From NCBI GenBank assembly GCA_002428015.1, contig DIZW01000118.1:1-21810 (forward strand): DNA of 21,810 nt, in the 5' to 3' direction. The DNA is from Oxalobacteraceae bacterium UBA6018 (GTDB lineage: Bacteria; Pseudomonadota; Gammaproteobacteria; Burkholderiales; Burkholderiaceae_D). Below are positions 1 through 7,908 of the stretch, piece by piece. Position numbers and translations under genes: made by a program. The notes below the pieces were generated by a model. That model was not told the DNA's origin, ran no database searches, and saw only the letters and a program-made list of their open reading frames with translations. Each line of letters begins with the position of its first letter. Position 1 is the stretch's first letter.

Positions 1-934
1 CGCCGCCGACCCAGCCGACCAGGGCCGGGGCCCACACCGGACGCCCGATGTCGCGTCCCGGCGCCCAGCACCAGCGCTGGTTGATGACCACCCAGCGGCC
101 GTAGTGGAAGGGCGCGTAGCCCCAGGGCGCGTTGTCGACCCAGGTCCAGCCCCACGGTTCGAGATAGGTCCAGCGGCCGTCGCGGTAGGGCACCCAGTCG
201 GAGGGCACGTTACGCGGAATCCACAGCGGGCCGTACTCGCTGTCGTCGCGCCAGATGCCGTAGCGGTCGAGGTCCTCGTAGCCGGTCATCTCGCTGGTGA
301 CGTAGCGTTCGGCCACGGCGCGCTCGTCCTGGCGGTCGCGCAGCATGGCCCAGTCGTCGAAGCTATCGCGCCCGGCCAGGGCGGTGCGCAGGTCGTCGTC
401 GTGCAGCTCGGCGCTGCGCCCGGCGCGCACGGTCAGGCTGGCGCCGGCGCCCTCGACCTGGGCCACGCCGTCGAACACGCTCACCACGCTGGTGTCGGGC
501 GCGCGCTCGGCGTCCACCCGCACCCGGCCCGGCTCCTGCAGGCGCACGCGCCCTTGCGGCGTGCTCAGCTCGAAGCCGGGCAGCACGTCGGGATTGCGCA
601 CCCGCACGCTGACGCTGCCGTAATGCAGGTGCAGGCGCAGGCTGTCATCGTCGAGCTCGACGATTTCGAGGGCGGAGTCGCCGTCCAGCCGGATCGCGGT
701 CGAGCCGACCCGCACTTCGGTGCGCGCGCCGCGCGCGGTGGTGATCTGGTTATGCGAGGTGACCGGCCAGTTGATCAGGGCCGTGTTCGATTCTTCGCCG
801 ACGTCGGCGCTGATGCCGACCTGGCCCTGGGTGAGCGCGATGCGGCCCACCCGCGTCGGCGCGTCGGCCAGCGCGAGCGTGGACAGGACCGACAGCGCCA
901 GCAGCGTCACGGTTTTCGAGAAACGGTTACTCAT
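1..934 (-). CDS. FecR-like / DUF6600 secreted protein (3' end outside window)
   Basis: Reading the minus strand gives an open frame from ATG 934 to the window edge, about 311 codons, so the C-terminus is missing. It begins with a signal peptide (basic NRFSK, then a hydrophobic run ending ALA). Residues about 30-190 look like a FecR-type beta domain (TRVGRIALTQGQVGI, later LSTPQGRVRL). Residues about 225-311 are rich in Trp, Tyr and Pro (YGIWRDDSEYGPLW, WTYLEPWGWTWVDNAPWG), typical of DUF6600 proteins, whose biochemical role is not known. Two ATGs lie in tandem at 937 and 934; GGAG sits 6 nt before the second, so 934 is preferred. It is probably periplasmic or surface-exposed. Family call is by recognition; function is unassigned. 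Confidence 0.85.
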   Translation of the reverse strand, partial: MSNRFSKTVTLLALSVLSTLALADAPTRVGRIALTQGQVGISADVGEESNTALINWPVTSHNQITTARGARTEVRVGSTAIRLDGDSALEIVELDDDSLRLHLHYGSVSVRVRNPDVLPGFELSTPQGRVRLQEPGRVRVDAERAPDTSVVSVFDGVAQVEGAGASLTVRAGRSAELHDDDLRTALAGRDSFDDWAMLRDRQDERAVAERYVTSEMTGYEDLDRYGIWRDDSEYGPLWIPRNVPSDWVPYRDGRWTYLEPWGWTWVDNAPWGYAPFHYGRWVVINQRWCWAPGRDIGRPVWAPALVGWVGG

Positions 935-1064
935 CATCGGCTCCAGGAGGAAGAAGCGCGGCATGCGCGCGCATGATCGATTTAACGCGCCAGGACGGCG
1001 CCGGACAACGGTAATTACAATAAGTTGCACATGAACGGGTGCCGCCGCGCCGGCACGCCGAACT

Positions 1065-1706
1065 TCACGCGGCGGCGCCGCGCTTGACGAAAAACAGTGC
1101 CGCTCCGATCACCATCAGCACCGCGCCGAAAAAGTGGTTCTGCTTCCTGAGCGCGCGCGGGTCGCGGAAAAAGCGCTGCATGGTGGAGGCTAAGAAAGCG
1201 TAGCTGTGCATGACGACGGTGTCGATCGTCACGATGGTCGCGCCCAGGATGGCCAGTTGCGGCAGCAGGGCGGCGTCGCGCGCGATGAATTGCGGCAGCA
1301 CGGCGACCATGAAGATGATGCCCTTGGGGTTGGTGGCATTGGTCAGGAAACCGGTCAACACGCGCTTGCCGAAGGGCGGCACGGCCACGGCCGCGGCCTC
1401 GACCTGGGCGCTGGCCGGCGCCACCCGCGCGCGCCACTGGGCCAGGCCGAGATAGATCAGGTACAGGGCGCCGACGGTCTTGACGATATTGAAGGCGAAT
1501 TCGGAGGCCACCAGCAGCGAGCCCACGCCGGCGCCGGCGACCGCGAAGATCAGCAGCAGCCCGCATTGCAGGCCCAGCACGGTGGCGCTGGCCTTGCGCA
1601 CGCCGAAGGCCAGCCCGTGCGTCATCGACAGCACGGCGCCGGAACCGGGCGAGATGGCGATCAGCACGGCGGCGATGACGAAGGTAATCCAGGTCGAAAA
1701 CGGCAT
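1065..1706 (-). CDS. LysE/RhtB family amino-acid exporter
   Basis: 213 aa, the usual length for LysE/RhtB transporters, which export amino acids or related small molecules such as homoserine, homoserine lactone or threonine across the inner membrane. The N-terminus carries the family's ISPG motif (AVLIAISPGSGAVLSMTHGLAFG) after the first hydrophobic helix. Further membrane segments lie at about 40-65, 70-88, 112-135, 145-170 and 188-208. The TNPKG motif (FLTNATNPKGIIFMVAVLPQF), another family hallmark, is intact in the middle. The substrate cannot be read from sequence. No strong Shine-Dalgarno precedes ATG 1706, but the start fits family length. It lies downstream of the hup terminator and is probably transcribed alone. 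Confidence 0.9.
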   Translation of the reverse strand: MPFSTWITFVIAAVLIAISPGSGAVLSMTHGLAFGVRKASATVLGLQCGLLLIFAVAGAGVGSLLVASEFAFNIVKTVGALYLIYLGLAQWRARVAPASAQVEAAAVAVPPFGKRVLTGFLTNATNPKGIIFMVAVLPQFIARDAALLPQLAILGATIVTIDTVVMHSYAFLASTMQRFFRDPRALRKQNHFFGAVLMVIGAALFFVKRGAAA

Positions 1707-1762
1707 GCGCGGTCAAGGCAAGGCCTGGCGCGGTACGCCAGGCGGAAACGGGAGCTGAAAAT

Positions 1763-1794
1763 GAGCGCGGCCGCCGAAACAGGCAGCCGCGCTC
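1763..1794 (-). terminator. Intrinsic terminator after the HU gene
   Basis: Two perfectly complementary 9-nt arms (GAGCGCGGC at 1763-1771 and GCCGCGCTC at 1786-1794) enclose a 14-nt loop. Read on the minus strand, the stem is followed by ATTTTC, a short T-run. It lies about 38 nt past the hup stop codon. A second perfect hairpin (GCCGGAC-aacgg-GTCCGGC, 1801-1819) lies between it and the stop codon. Confidence 0.72.
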
Positions 1795-1831
1795 GGTATG
1801 GCCGGACAACGGGTCCGGCTGATACGTCGGC

Positions 1832-2116
1832 TTACTTCTTCTTTGGGTTGACCGAGGCCTTGAGGGTCGCGCCAGCCGAGAACTTTGGCGTTTTCGAGGC
1901 AGCGATCTTGATCGGCTCGCCGGTCGACGGGTTGCGGCCCTTGCGCGCGGCGCGCTTGGCGACGGAGAACGTACCGAAACCGGTGATACCGACGGTGTCG
2001 CCTTTTTTCAAGCGCTCGGTGATGATCTCGATGATCGTGTTAACCGCGCTGTTTGCCGCCGCGCCCGACATTTCGGTACGCTTTGCAAATTCCGCAATCA
2101 GTTCGCCTTTTTTCAT
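1832..2116 (-). CDS. hup: HU family DNA-binding protein
   Basis: 94 aa, matching bacterial HU. HU is a small dimeric nucleoid protein that bends DNA and takes part in replication, recombination and gene control. The sequence shows the N-terminal helices (KKGELIAEFAKRTEMSG), the GFGTFSV turn, the RNPSTGEPI tip of the DNA-clasping beta arm, and the C-terminal TLKASVNPKKK. An in-frame ATG lies 6 nt upstream at 2122, but GGGAGG directly abuts it, whereas the same GGAGG is spaced 6 nt from ATG 2116. The start is therefore placed at 2116 (MKKGE). A sigma-70-like promoter lies upstream and a terminator downstream, so it looks monocistronic. A single-gene HU is normal for betaproteobacteria; hupA versus hupB cannot be separated here. 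Confidence 0.96.
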   Translation of the reverse strand: MKKGELIAEFAKRTEMSGAAANSAVNTIIEIITERLKKGDTVGITGFGTFSVAKRAARKGRNPSTGEPIKIAASKTPKFSAGATLKASVNPKKK

Positions 2117-2150
2117 AAACATCCTCCCGGGTTAAAAGAGCGGGAAGATT

Positions 2151-2180
2151 AGCATAATTATTGCCGTGTGTAATGTGCAA
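2151..2180 (-). promoter_or_regulatory. Sigma-70-like promoter of hup
   Basis: On the minus strand TTGCAC (-35, plus-strand 2175-2180) is followed after 18 nt by TATGCT (-10, 2151-2156). It sits about 35 nt before the hup start in an AT-rich pocket, which stands out in this GC-rich genome. The -35 has 5 of 6 consensus bases and the -10 has 4 of 6. Confidence 0.55.
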
Positions 2181-2210
2181 AGCGGGGTGTGCACGAAAGT
2201 AAGCCCCGCT
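2181..2210 (-). terminator. Hairpin after the BrnA-like gene, abutting the hup -35
   Basis: Perfect 7-bp arms (AGCGGGG 2181-2187, CCCCGCT 2204-2210) lie 20 nt past the stop of the BrnA-like gene. The tail on the minus strand (TTGCACATT) is only weakly T-rich and already forms the hup -35 element. It may separate the two transcription units; the call is tentative. Confidence 0.35.
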
Positions 2211-2229
2211 GTGACTGGATCGCGACGAC

Positions 2230-2442
2230 TTACTCGCCCATGCACAGGTCCGCGCGCGGGGCCGTCAGGCGGGTGCGCAGCGCCGCGTTGATCAGGGTCT
2301 GGTAGCCGGTACCGCTCTGTTCGGACAGTGAACGGAATTGCTGCAGCACCTCGTCGTCGAGGTAGATCGTGATGCGCGTCTTGCGCTTGACGAGGCGGCG
2401 GACGGGTTTGGCGGGTGCGGCGGCGATTTCTGTTGTGCTCAT
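2230..2442 (-). CDS. BrnA-like ribbon-helix-helix antitoxin, orphan
   Basis: 70 aa. Residues about 20-58 (KTRITIYLDDEVLQQFRSLSE, then GTGYQTLINAALR) match the ribbon-helix-helix of BrnA-type antitoxins: a short beta strand that contacts DNA, then two helices. Such proteins normally neutralise a BrnT RNase toxin and repress their shared promoter. No BrnT-like reading frame (about 90 aa) is found on either side: downstream lies hup and upstream a non-coding stretch. It may be a solitary regulator or a relic. GAGGG lies 4 nt before the ATG, and TATAGT within a palindromic ATACGTAT context lies about 40 nt upstream, a possible self-regulated promoter. Confidence 0.8.
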   Translation of the reverse strand: MSTTEIAAAPAKPVRRLVKRKTRITIYLDDEVLQQFRSLSEQSGTGYQTLINAALRTRLTAPRADLCMGE

Positions 2443-2780
2443 GGTTCCCTCGGTACGGTAACGGTGAAGTCAGCTCACTATACGTATGCCCCCGCGGCCT
2501 GGCTGGGCAAAGCGACGAGATGCAGAAATCGTGTACTGAAATGCAAAAAAACGGCGCGGCCGGCATGGCGGGCATTGTTGACCGGGTCGCGCTGGCGGCG
2601 CTGATCGCGCTGATCGCGCTGTGGCGTGGCGGGATTCGGGGCTCGATGGTTGGCGCGGGACTGGATCGTTGGACGGGGGTCGGGTGGCGGGTGGCGGGGC
2701 CCAAACGTCCGGGCCAGGCGGCGGCGCGGTGGTCCAAGTCGGTTAAGATGGCGCCGATCCCTTTCACTTCAGGAGTACCC
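2443..2780. other. Gene-free stretch between BrnA-like and DUF808 genes
   Basis: 338 bases with no convincing gene. The left end probably holds the BrnA-like promoter (CGGTACGGTAACGGTG direct repeats, then CACTATACGTATG). A short 9-bp tandem repeat (gctgatcgc) lies near 2599-2620. The frame of the DUF808 gene stays open back to 2415, but this part does not read like protein of that family. GGAG at 2772-2775 is the DUF808 ribosome site. Confidence 0.5.
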
Positions 2781-3731
2781 ATGGCTGCAGGCAGCTTGCT
2801 GGCATTAATCGACGACATCGCCGCCATCCTCGATGACGTTGCGTTGATGACCAAGGTCGCGGCCAAGAAAACCGCCGGCGTGCTGGGCGACGACCTGGCC
2901 CTGAACGCCCAGCAGGTCAGCGGCGTCAACGCGGACCGTGAGCTGCCGGTGGTGTGGGCGGTGGCGCTCGGCTCGCTCAAGAACAAGGCCATCCTGGTGC
3001 CGGCCGCGCTGGCCGTGAGCGCGTTCGCGCCCTGGGCCATCACCCCGCTGCTGATGTTGGGTGGTACCTACCTATGCTACGAAGGCGTGGAGAAGCTGGC
3101 GCACAGTCTGCTGCACAGCGCCGCCGAGGACAGCGCCCACCACGAGCGCCTGGCCGAGGCGCTGGCCGACGACACGGTCGACCTGCTGGCTCTGGAGAAG
3201 GACAAGATCGGCGGCGCGATCCGCACCGACTTCATTTTGTCGGCCGAAATCATCGTGATCGCGCTCGGCACCGTGGCGGCCATGCCGTTCGCCCAGCAGG
3301 TGGCGGTGCTGGCCATCGTCGCGGTCGTGATGACGGTGGGCGTGTACGGCCTGGTGGCCGGCATCGTCAAGCTCGACGACGCCGGGCTGCTCCTGTCGCG
3401 GCGCACCAGCCGGGCCGCACGCGCGCTCGGCGCGGTCCTGCTGGGCGCCGCCCCGCTGCTGATGAAAGCCTTGTCGGTGCTCGGCACCATCGCCATGTTC
3501 ATGGTCGGCGGCGGCATCCTCATGCACGGCGTGCCGGCGCTGCACCACCTCATCGAGCGCGTGGCCGCCGCCGCCGCCACCGTGCCGGGCGTGGGCGGGG
3601 TGCTCGAGCTGGCCGCGCCGACCGTGGTGGACGCGGTGGCCGGCGTCATCGCCGGCACGCTCGCGCTGCTGGCCGTCACGGGGCTCACCCGCCTGGTCAA
3701 GGGCAAGCGCGCCGCCGTGGCTAACGACTAA
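2781..3731 (+). CDS. DUF808 family inner-membrane protein (YedI-like)
   Basis: 316 aa, close to E. coli YedI. The opening MAAGSLLALIDDIAAILDDVALMTKVAAKKTAGVLGDDLALNAQQVSG is diagnostic of DUF808, as is WAVALGSLKNKAILVPAALA. Several hydrophobic segments follow (about 75-105, 155-195, 222-255, 285-305), so it is an integral inner-membrane protein; its role is unknown. ATG 2781 is chosen because AGGAG lies 5 nt upstream and the family begins here, although the frame is open further upstream. It appears to be a single-gene unit; a hairpin follows at 3784-3806. Confidence 0.92.
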   Translation: MAAGSLLALIDDIAAILDDVALMTKVAAKKTAGVLGDDLALNAQQVSGVNADRELPVVWAVALGSLKNKAILVPAALAVSAFAPWAITPLLMLGGTYLCYEGVEKLAHSLLHSAAEDSAHHERLAEALADDTVDLLALEKDKIGGAIRTDFILSAEIIVIALGTVAAMPFAQQVAVLAIVAVVMTVGVYGLVAGIVKLDDAGLLLSRRTSRAARALGAVLLGAAPLLMKALSVLGTIAMFMVGGGILMHGVPALHHLIERVAAAAATVPGVGGVLELAAPTVVDAVAGVIAGTLALLAVTGLTRLVKGKRAAVAND

Positions 3732-3783
3732 GCACGGCGTTCTCCGCGCCCGCCCGGCCAGTTCTGTTCTATCCGCGCAACGG

Positions 3784-3806
3784 ATCGGCCGTAATTACAG
3801 GCCGAT
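3784..3806 (+). terminator. Hairpin downstream of the DUF808 gene
   Basis: Perfect 7-bp arms ATCGGCC (3784-3790) and GGCCGAT (3800-3806) enclose a 9-nt AT-rich loop. A smaller hairpin ATCCG-cgcaa-CGGAT (3771-3785) overlaps its left arm and could be an alternative fold. No T-run follows, so this is a possible rather than a clear terminator. Confidence 0.35.
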
Positions 3807-3861
3807 GCGCCCGCACGCGTTGACTTTCCCTATCGCGCAGTCGAGACTGGTTTTTCGATGT

Positions 3862-3886
3862 CCAATTGAAAATTTTTAACAATTGG
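3862..3886. promoter_or_regulatory. AT-rich inverted repeat upstream of the TonB receptor gene
   Basis: CCAATTG (3862-3868) and CAATTGG (3880-3886) form a perfect inverted repeat with an 11-nt AT-only spacer, 35 nt before the GTG start. Its position and symmetry fit an operator or promoter-embedded regulator site. It does not resemble a Fur box. The regulator is unknown. Confidence 0.4.
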
Positions 3887-3920
3887 GCAAATTTAAAACG
3901 CTTGATGCGAAGGATGCCCC

Positions 3921-6407
3921 GTGCCTGATCTGTTCACACCCCGCAAACGCTTGCTGGCAATCGCCATCACGGCCCTGTTCGCCGGCGACGCCCTGGCGCA
4001 AAGCGAAGCGCCCGCCGAAGCCAGTACCGTCGTCGTCGTCACTGGCACCCGCGTGAGCAACCGCACCGTGCTCGACACCGCCGCCCCGGTGGACGTGATC
4101 TCGGCCGACGCGCTGAAAAACACCGGCACCACCGAAATCAACCAGGCGCTGGCGATGGCGCTGCCGTCGCTGAACTTTCCCCGCCCCAGCCTGGCGGACG
4201 GCACCGACACCATCCGCCCGGCCACCCTGCGCGGCATGGCACCCGACCAGACCCTGGTGCTGGTCAACTCCAAGCGCCGCCACGCGTCCTCGCTGGTGAA
4301 CGTGAACGGCACCATCGGGCGCGGCTCGGCGGCGGTGGACATGAACACCATCCCGACCGCGATCGTCAAGACCATCGAGGTGCTGCGCGACGGCGCCGCC
4401 GCCCAATACGGCTCGGACGCCATTTCCGGCGTCGTCAACCTGCGCCTGCGCACCGACCGCGACGGCGGGGAGGCCACCGTCAGTTACGGCGCCCACCTGA
4501 CCGAATACGATTTCCAGGTCGCGCCCGGCCCGGCCGGCAGCACCTGGGCCCCGCAGACCTCGCGCAAGCGCAGCGACGGCCAGACCGGCACGGTCAGCCT
4601 GTGGAAAGGCCTGGCGCTGGGCGACACCGGCTACCTGACCATCGCCGGCGAATTCAAGGACCAGCGCCACAGCGAACGCAGCGGCTACGACATGCGCCAG
4701 CAATATCCGCTGGTGAACGGCGCCTTCGATCCGCGCGAGAACACCATCAACCGCTACAACGCCTGGTATGGCGATCCGGAGATGAAGCAGTCGACCGTGT
4801 TCGCCAACGCCGGCGACACGCTGGCCAACGGCGTCAAGGTGTACGGCTGGGCCAGCTACCAGAAGCGCGACGCGCGCTCGGGCGGCTTCTTCCGCTGGGC
4901 CAACGATCCGCGCAATGTCATCGCGATCTACCCGGACGGCTTCCTGCCGATCATCGCCCCCACGGTGGACGATTACTCCGCCACGGGCGGGGCCACCTGG
5001 GACCTGGGCGAGTGGGCCATGGACGCCTCTCTCGGCTACGGCAAGAACGCGATGACATTCGACATCCAGAACACGCTGAACCGCTCGATCGGTGCGAGCA
5101 GCAAGACCGAATTCGACGCCGGCGGCTTCTCCTACGACCAGCTGGTGTTCAACCTGACCGGCGTGCGCCCGCTCACCGTGAGCGGCCTGGCCTCGCCCCT
5201 GAACGTGGCGCTCGGCATGGAAGCGCGGCGCGAAGGCTTCGCCGAAACGGCCGGCGAGCCCGACTCCTACCGTCACGGCGGCCTGCTGTACCCGAACGGC
5301 ACCTACACGCCGCCGGGCGCGCAAGTGTTTGCCGGCTTCCGGCCGTCCAACGCCAGCGACACCCACCGCAGCGCCGTGGGCGCGTTCGCGGACCTGGAAG
5401 CGAACCTCACCGAGCAGCTGCTGGCCTCGGCCGCCCTGCGCGCCGAGCACTATTCCGACTTCGGCAACAGCCTGGCCGGCAAGCTGGCCGCGCGCTACGA
5501 CCTGTCCAAGCGCTTCGCCGTGCGCGGCTCGGTGCAGAACGGCTTTCGCGCGCCCTCGCCGCAGCAACAGAACTTCACCTCCACGGCCACCAACTTCATC
5601 ACCGGCGTGCCGTATGAGATCACCACCTTCAAGCCGACCGACCCGGTCGCCGCCGCGCTCGGCGCCAAGCCGCTGCAGGCCGAAAAATCGGTCAACCTGT
5701 CGCTCGGCGCGGTGATGCGCTTCGGCCCGGCCAGCCTGACCCTGGACGCCTACCGCATCAAGGTGCGCGACCGCATCGTGCTGTCGGAAAACCTGACCCA
5801 GGACGACGTGCGCAACTTCCTCGTCGCCCAAGGCTTCATCGGCGTGGGCGGCGGGCGCTTCTTCATCAACGGCGTCAACACCACCACCCAGGGCCTGGAC
5901 GTGGTGATGAACTGGCCGGTCAATTTCGGCGCCGGCGGCAAGGTCGACTTCACGGTGGCGGCCAACGCCACCAGCACCGAAGTGACCAAGGTGCCGGTCA
6001 CGGCCCAGCTGGCCGCGCTCAAATCGGCGCCGGCCCTGTTCGCCAGGGTCAACACCAAGTCGCTCGAGGAAGGCCAGCCGAAGAACAAGCTCAACGCCAG
6101 CGCCACCTGGAAGCTGGGCCAGATGGGCGCCACCCTGCGCGCGACCCGCTACGGCAAGGTGCTCTCGCCCAACGCCGATCCGAAGCTCGATGTAGTTCTC
6201 AGCGCCAAGACCCTGGTCGACCTGGAAGGGCGTTACGCGCTCACCCCCAAAATGAACCTGGCGCTGGGCGCGGAGAACCTGTTCGACGTGTATCCGGAAT
6301 CGGTCGGGCCGGCGCTCAACCCGAGCGGCAACGCCCCGTTCCCGAACTACGCCGCGTTCGGCCGCGGCGGGCGCTACGTGTACGCAAGGGCGAGCTACGC
6401 GTTCTAG
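3921..6407 (+). CDS. TonB-dependent outer-membrane receptor
   Basis: 828 aa. TonB-dependent receptors are 22-strand beta barrels with an N-terminal plug that import scarce substrates across the outer membrane using TonB-ExbBD energy. A signal peptide (RKRLLAIAITALFAGDALAQ, cut near residue 26) leads into VVVVTGTRV, resembling a TonB-box region. The plug domain follows at about 45-170, with LRGMAPDQTLVLVNSKRRH and TIEVLRDGAAAQYGSDAISGVVN. The barrel occupies the rest, and the protein ends in the YVYARASYAF strand with C-terminal Phe as expected for BAM-assembled proteins. The start is GTG 3921, with AAGGA 6 nt upstream. The substrate is not evident: no siderophore, heme, B12 or glycan-utilisation genes are adjacent. 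Confidence 0.94.
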   Translation: MPDLFTPRKRLLAIAITALFAGDALAQSEAPAEASTVVVVTGTRVSNRTVLDTAAPVDVISADALKNTGTTEINQALAMALPSLNFPRPSLADGTDTIRPATLRGMAPDQTLVLVNSKRRHASSLVNVNGTIGRGSAAVDMNTIPTAIVKTIEVLRDGAAAQYGSDAISGVVNLRLRTDRDGGEATVSYGAHLTEYDFQVAPGPAGSTWAPQTSRKRSDGQTGTVSLWKGLALGDTGYLTIAGEFKDQRHSERSGYDMRQQYPLVNGAFDPRENTINRYNAWYGDPEMKQSTVFANAGDTLANGVKVYGWASYQKRDARSGGFFRWANDPRNVIAIYPDGFLPIIAPTVDDYSATGGATWDLGEWAMDASLGYGKNAMTFDIQNTLNRSIGASSKTEFDAGGFSYDQLVFNLTGVRPLTVSGLASPLNVALGMEARREGFAETAGEPDSYRHGGLLYPNGTYTPPGAQVFAGFRPSNASDTHRSAVGAFADLEANLTEQLLASAALRAEHYSDFGNSLAGKLAARYDLSKRFAVRGSVQNGFRAPSPQQQNFTSTATNFITGVPYEITTFKPTDPVAAALGAKPLQAEKSVNLSLGAVMRFGPASLTLDAYRIKVRDRIVLSENLTQDDVRNFLVAQGFIGVGGGRFFINGVNTTTQGLDVVMNWPVNFGAGGKVDFTVAANATSTEVTKVPVTAQLAALKSAPALFARVNTKSLEEGQPKNKLNASATWKLGQMGATLRATRYGKVLSPNADPKLDVVLSAKTLVDLEGRYALTPKMNLALGAENLFDVYPESVGPALNPSGNAPFPNYAAFGRGGRYVYARASYAF

Positions 6408-6453
6408 CCAGGCGCGCCGGACGGGGACATCGGTCCGGTAGCGCCGCCTGGCT
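6406..6453 (+). terminator. Two-part hairpin at the end of the TonB receptor gene
   Basis: AGCCAGGC (6406-6413, overlapping the stop codon) pairs perfectly with GCCTGGCT (6446-6453); inside it CCGGAC pairs with GTCCGG. No T-run follows. A second hairpin (GCTGGGG 6484-6490 with CCCCAGC 6511-6517) lies further on. Together they could end transcription or stabilise the mRNA end. Confidence 0.42.
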
Positions 6454-6615
6454 GCGGCTGAGATTGGCAAGCGGCGCTGCCACGCTGGGGCGGCGCCGAT
6501 CCGGCCAGCACCCCAGCGGGCCAATCCGGTCCGCACTTGATTTCCTGCCATCAGGTAAGATTGAAGATGGCACGGCGGTGCCCGCTCCAGGTGGGGCGAC
6601 CCGAGGAAATCAAGC

Positions 6616-7908
6616 ATGCGGATCTTGTTGACAGGCGCCACCGGATTTATCGGCACCCATGTGCGCGATGCCCTGCTTGCCGAAGGCCATTCGGTACGCT
6701 GCGCTGCGCGCCATCCTGGCCCGCAGCGCCATCCACGCCTGTCCTGGCTGGCGGTCGATTTTTCCCGGGATACCGATCAATCCGTTTGGCAGCAGCGCCT
6801 GGACGGGATCGACGCCGTGATCAACACGGTTGGCATTTTTCGCGAGCACGACCGCCAACGCTTCGCGGCCCTGCACGTGGACGCGCCGCGCGCCCTGTTT
6901 GCCGCCTGCGCCGCATCGGCCCGGCCACCCACCGTGATCCAGCTGTCCGCGCTCGGCGCCGACGCCAAGGCCGACACGGCCTACCACCTGAGCAAGAAAG
7001 CCGCCGACGATTACCTGGCCAGCCTGCCGCTGCGCGCCTACATCGTGCAGCCATCGCTGGTGTATGGCAAGGACGGCGTCAGCGCGCGCGCCTTCAAGAC
7101 CTTCGCCAGCATGCCGTGCGCGCTGCGGCTCGGCCACGCGCCCCAGCTTGTGCAGCCGATCCACGTGGACGACGTGGCGGCCGCCATCGTCAACCTGCTG
7201 CGCCAGGACTCGGCGGTGCATGGCGAGGCCAACCCCGCCGCGCTGCGGGTCCCGCTGGTCGGGCCACGCGCCTTGCCCTTCATCGACTACCTGGCCGCCC
7301 TGCGCGCCGCCCTGGGCATGGGCAGGCTGCGCGTGCTGACCCTGCCCGACGCGCTGGCGCGGGCCGTGGCCGCGGTCGCCGGCAAGCTGCCCGGCGCCCT
7401 GCTCGACGCCGACGCCCTGCGCATGCTCAACCGCGGCAACAGCGCCGATCCCGCGCTCACCGAGCGCCTGCTGGGGCGCGCGCCGCGCTCCCTGGAAAGC
7501 TTCGTCGAAGACCCTGACGCCGAACGCGTCCAGGCCAAGCTCAACTGGCTGCTGCCGGTGCTGCGCGCCGCGCTTGCCGCCGTTTGGATCGCCACCGCGA
7601 TCGTCTCGGCCGGGCTGTACCCGGTCGCCGACAGCTACCGGCTGCTTGAGCGCGCGGGCGTGCCGTGGGCGTGGGCGCCGCTGATGCTGTACGGCGCGGC
7701 CGGCTTCGACCTGCTGATGGGCATCGGCACCCTGTGGCTGAAGCGGCGGCGCTGGCTGTGGCACGCGCAACTGGCGCTGATCGGTTTTTACACCGTGGTG
7801 ATCGCCTGGAAGCTGCCGGAATTCCTGCTCCATCCCTACGGCCCGCTGACCAAGAACCTGCCCATGCTGGCCGCCATCTGGCTGCTGGCCGAACTCGAGG
7901 AGACGTAA
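6616..7908 (+). CDS. SDR-family NAD(P)-binding protein fused to a DoxX-like membrane domain
   Basis: 430 aa in two parts. Residues 1-290 are an atypical/extended short-chain dehydrogenase-like Rossmann fold: nucleotide-binding TGATGFIG at 6-13, INTVG near 69-73, and a YHLSK (YxxxK) at 123-127 matching the catalytic Tyr/Lys pair. Residues about 305-430 are hydrophobic with four likely membrane helices (LRAALAAVWIATAIVSAGLY; LMLYGAAGFDLLMGIGTLWL; LALIGFYTVVIAWKLPEFLL; LPMLAAIWLLAELEE), resembling DoxX-like proteins. This fusion occurs in other proteobacteria; its substrate is unknown. GAGGAAA lies about 8 nt before ATG 6616. The stop codon directly abuts the next ATG, so the DUF2269 protein is almost certainly translated from the same mRNA and may be a partner. 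Confidence 0.88.
   Translation: MRILLTGATGFIGTHVRDALLAEGHSVRCAARHPGPQRHPRLSWLAVDFSRDTDQSVWQQRLDGIDAVINTVGIFREHDRQRFAALHVDAPRALFAACAASARPPTVIQLSALGADAKADTAYHLSKKAADDYLASLPLRAYIVQPSLVYGKDGVSARAFKTFASMPCALRLGHAPQLVQPIHVDDVAAAIVNLLRQDSAVHGEANPAALRVPLVGPRALPFIDYLAALRAALGMGRLRVLTLPDALARAVAAVAGKLPGALLDADALRMLNRGNSADPALTERLLGRAPRSLESFVEDPDAERVQAKLNWLLPVLRAALAAVWIATAIVSAGLYPVADSYRLLERAGVPWAWAPLMLYGAAGFDLLMGIGTLWLKRRRWLWHAQLALIGFYTVVIAWKLPEFLLHPYGPLTKNLPMLAAIWLLAELEET

Noticed and set aside
1039..1056. GTGCCG/CGGCAC hairpin after the LysE-type gene as a terminator
   Set aside because: Only 6 bp, no T-run on the minus strand, and such short GC dyads are expected by chance here.
2415..2780. A 122-residue upstream extension of the DUF808 protein
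   Set aside because: The extension overlaps the BrnA-like gene, reads as non-protein-like sequence, and a good ribosome site precedes ATG 2781 where the family begins.
3876..6656. A 926-residue open frame on the minus strand opposite the TonB receptor
   Set aside because: It is antisense to a gene with clear domains and a signal peptide; its product is a low-complexity Arg/Gly/Val/His/Ala sequence typical of mirror frames in GC-rich DNA.
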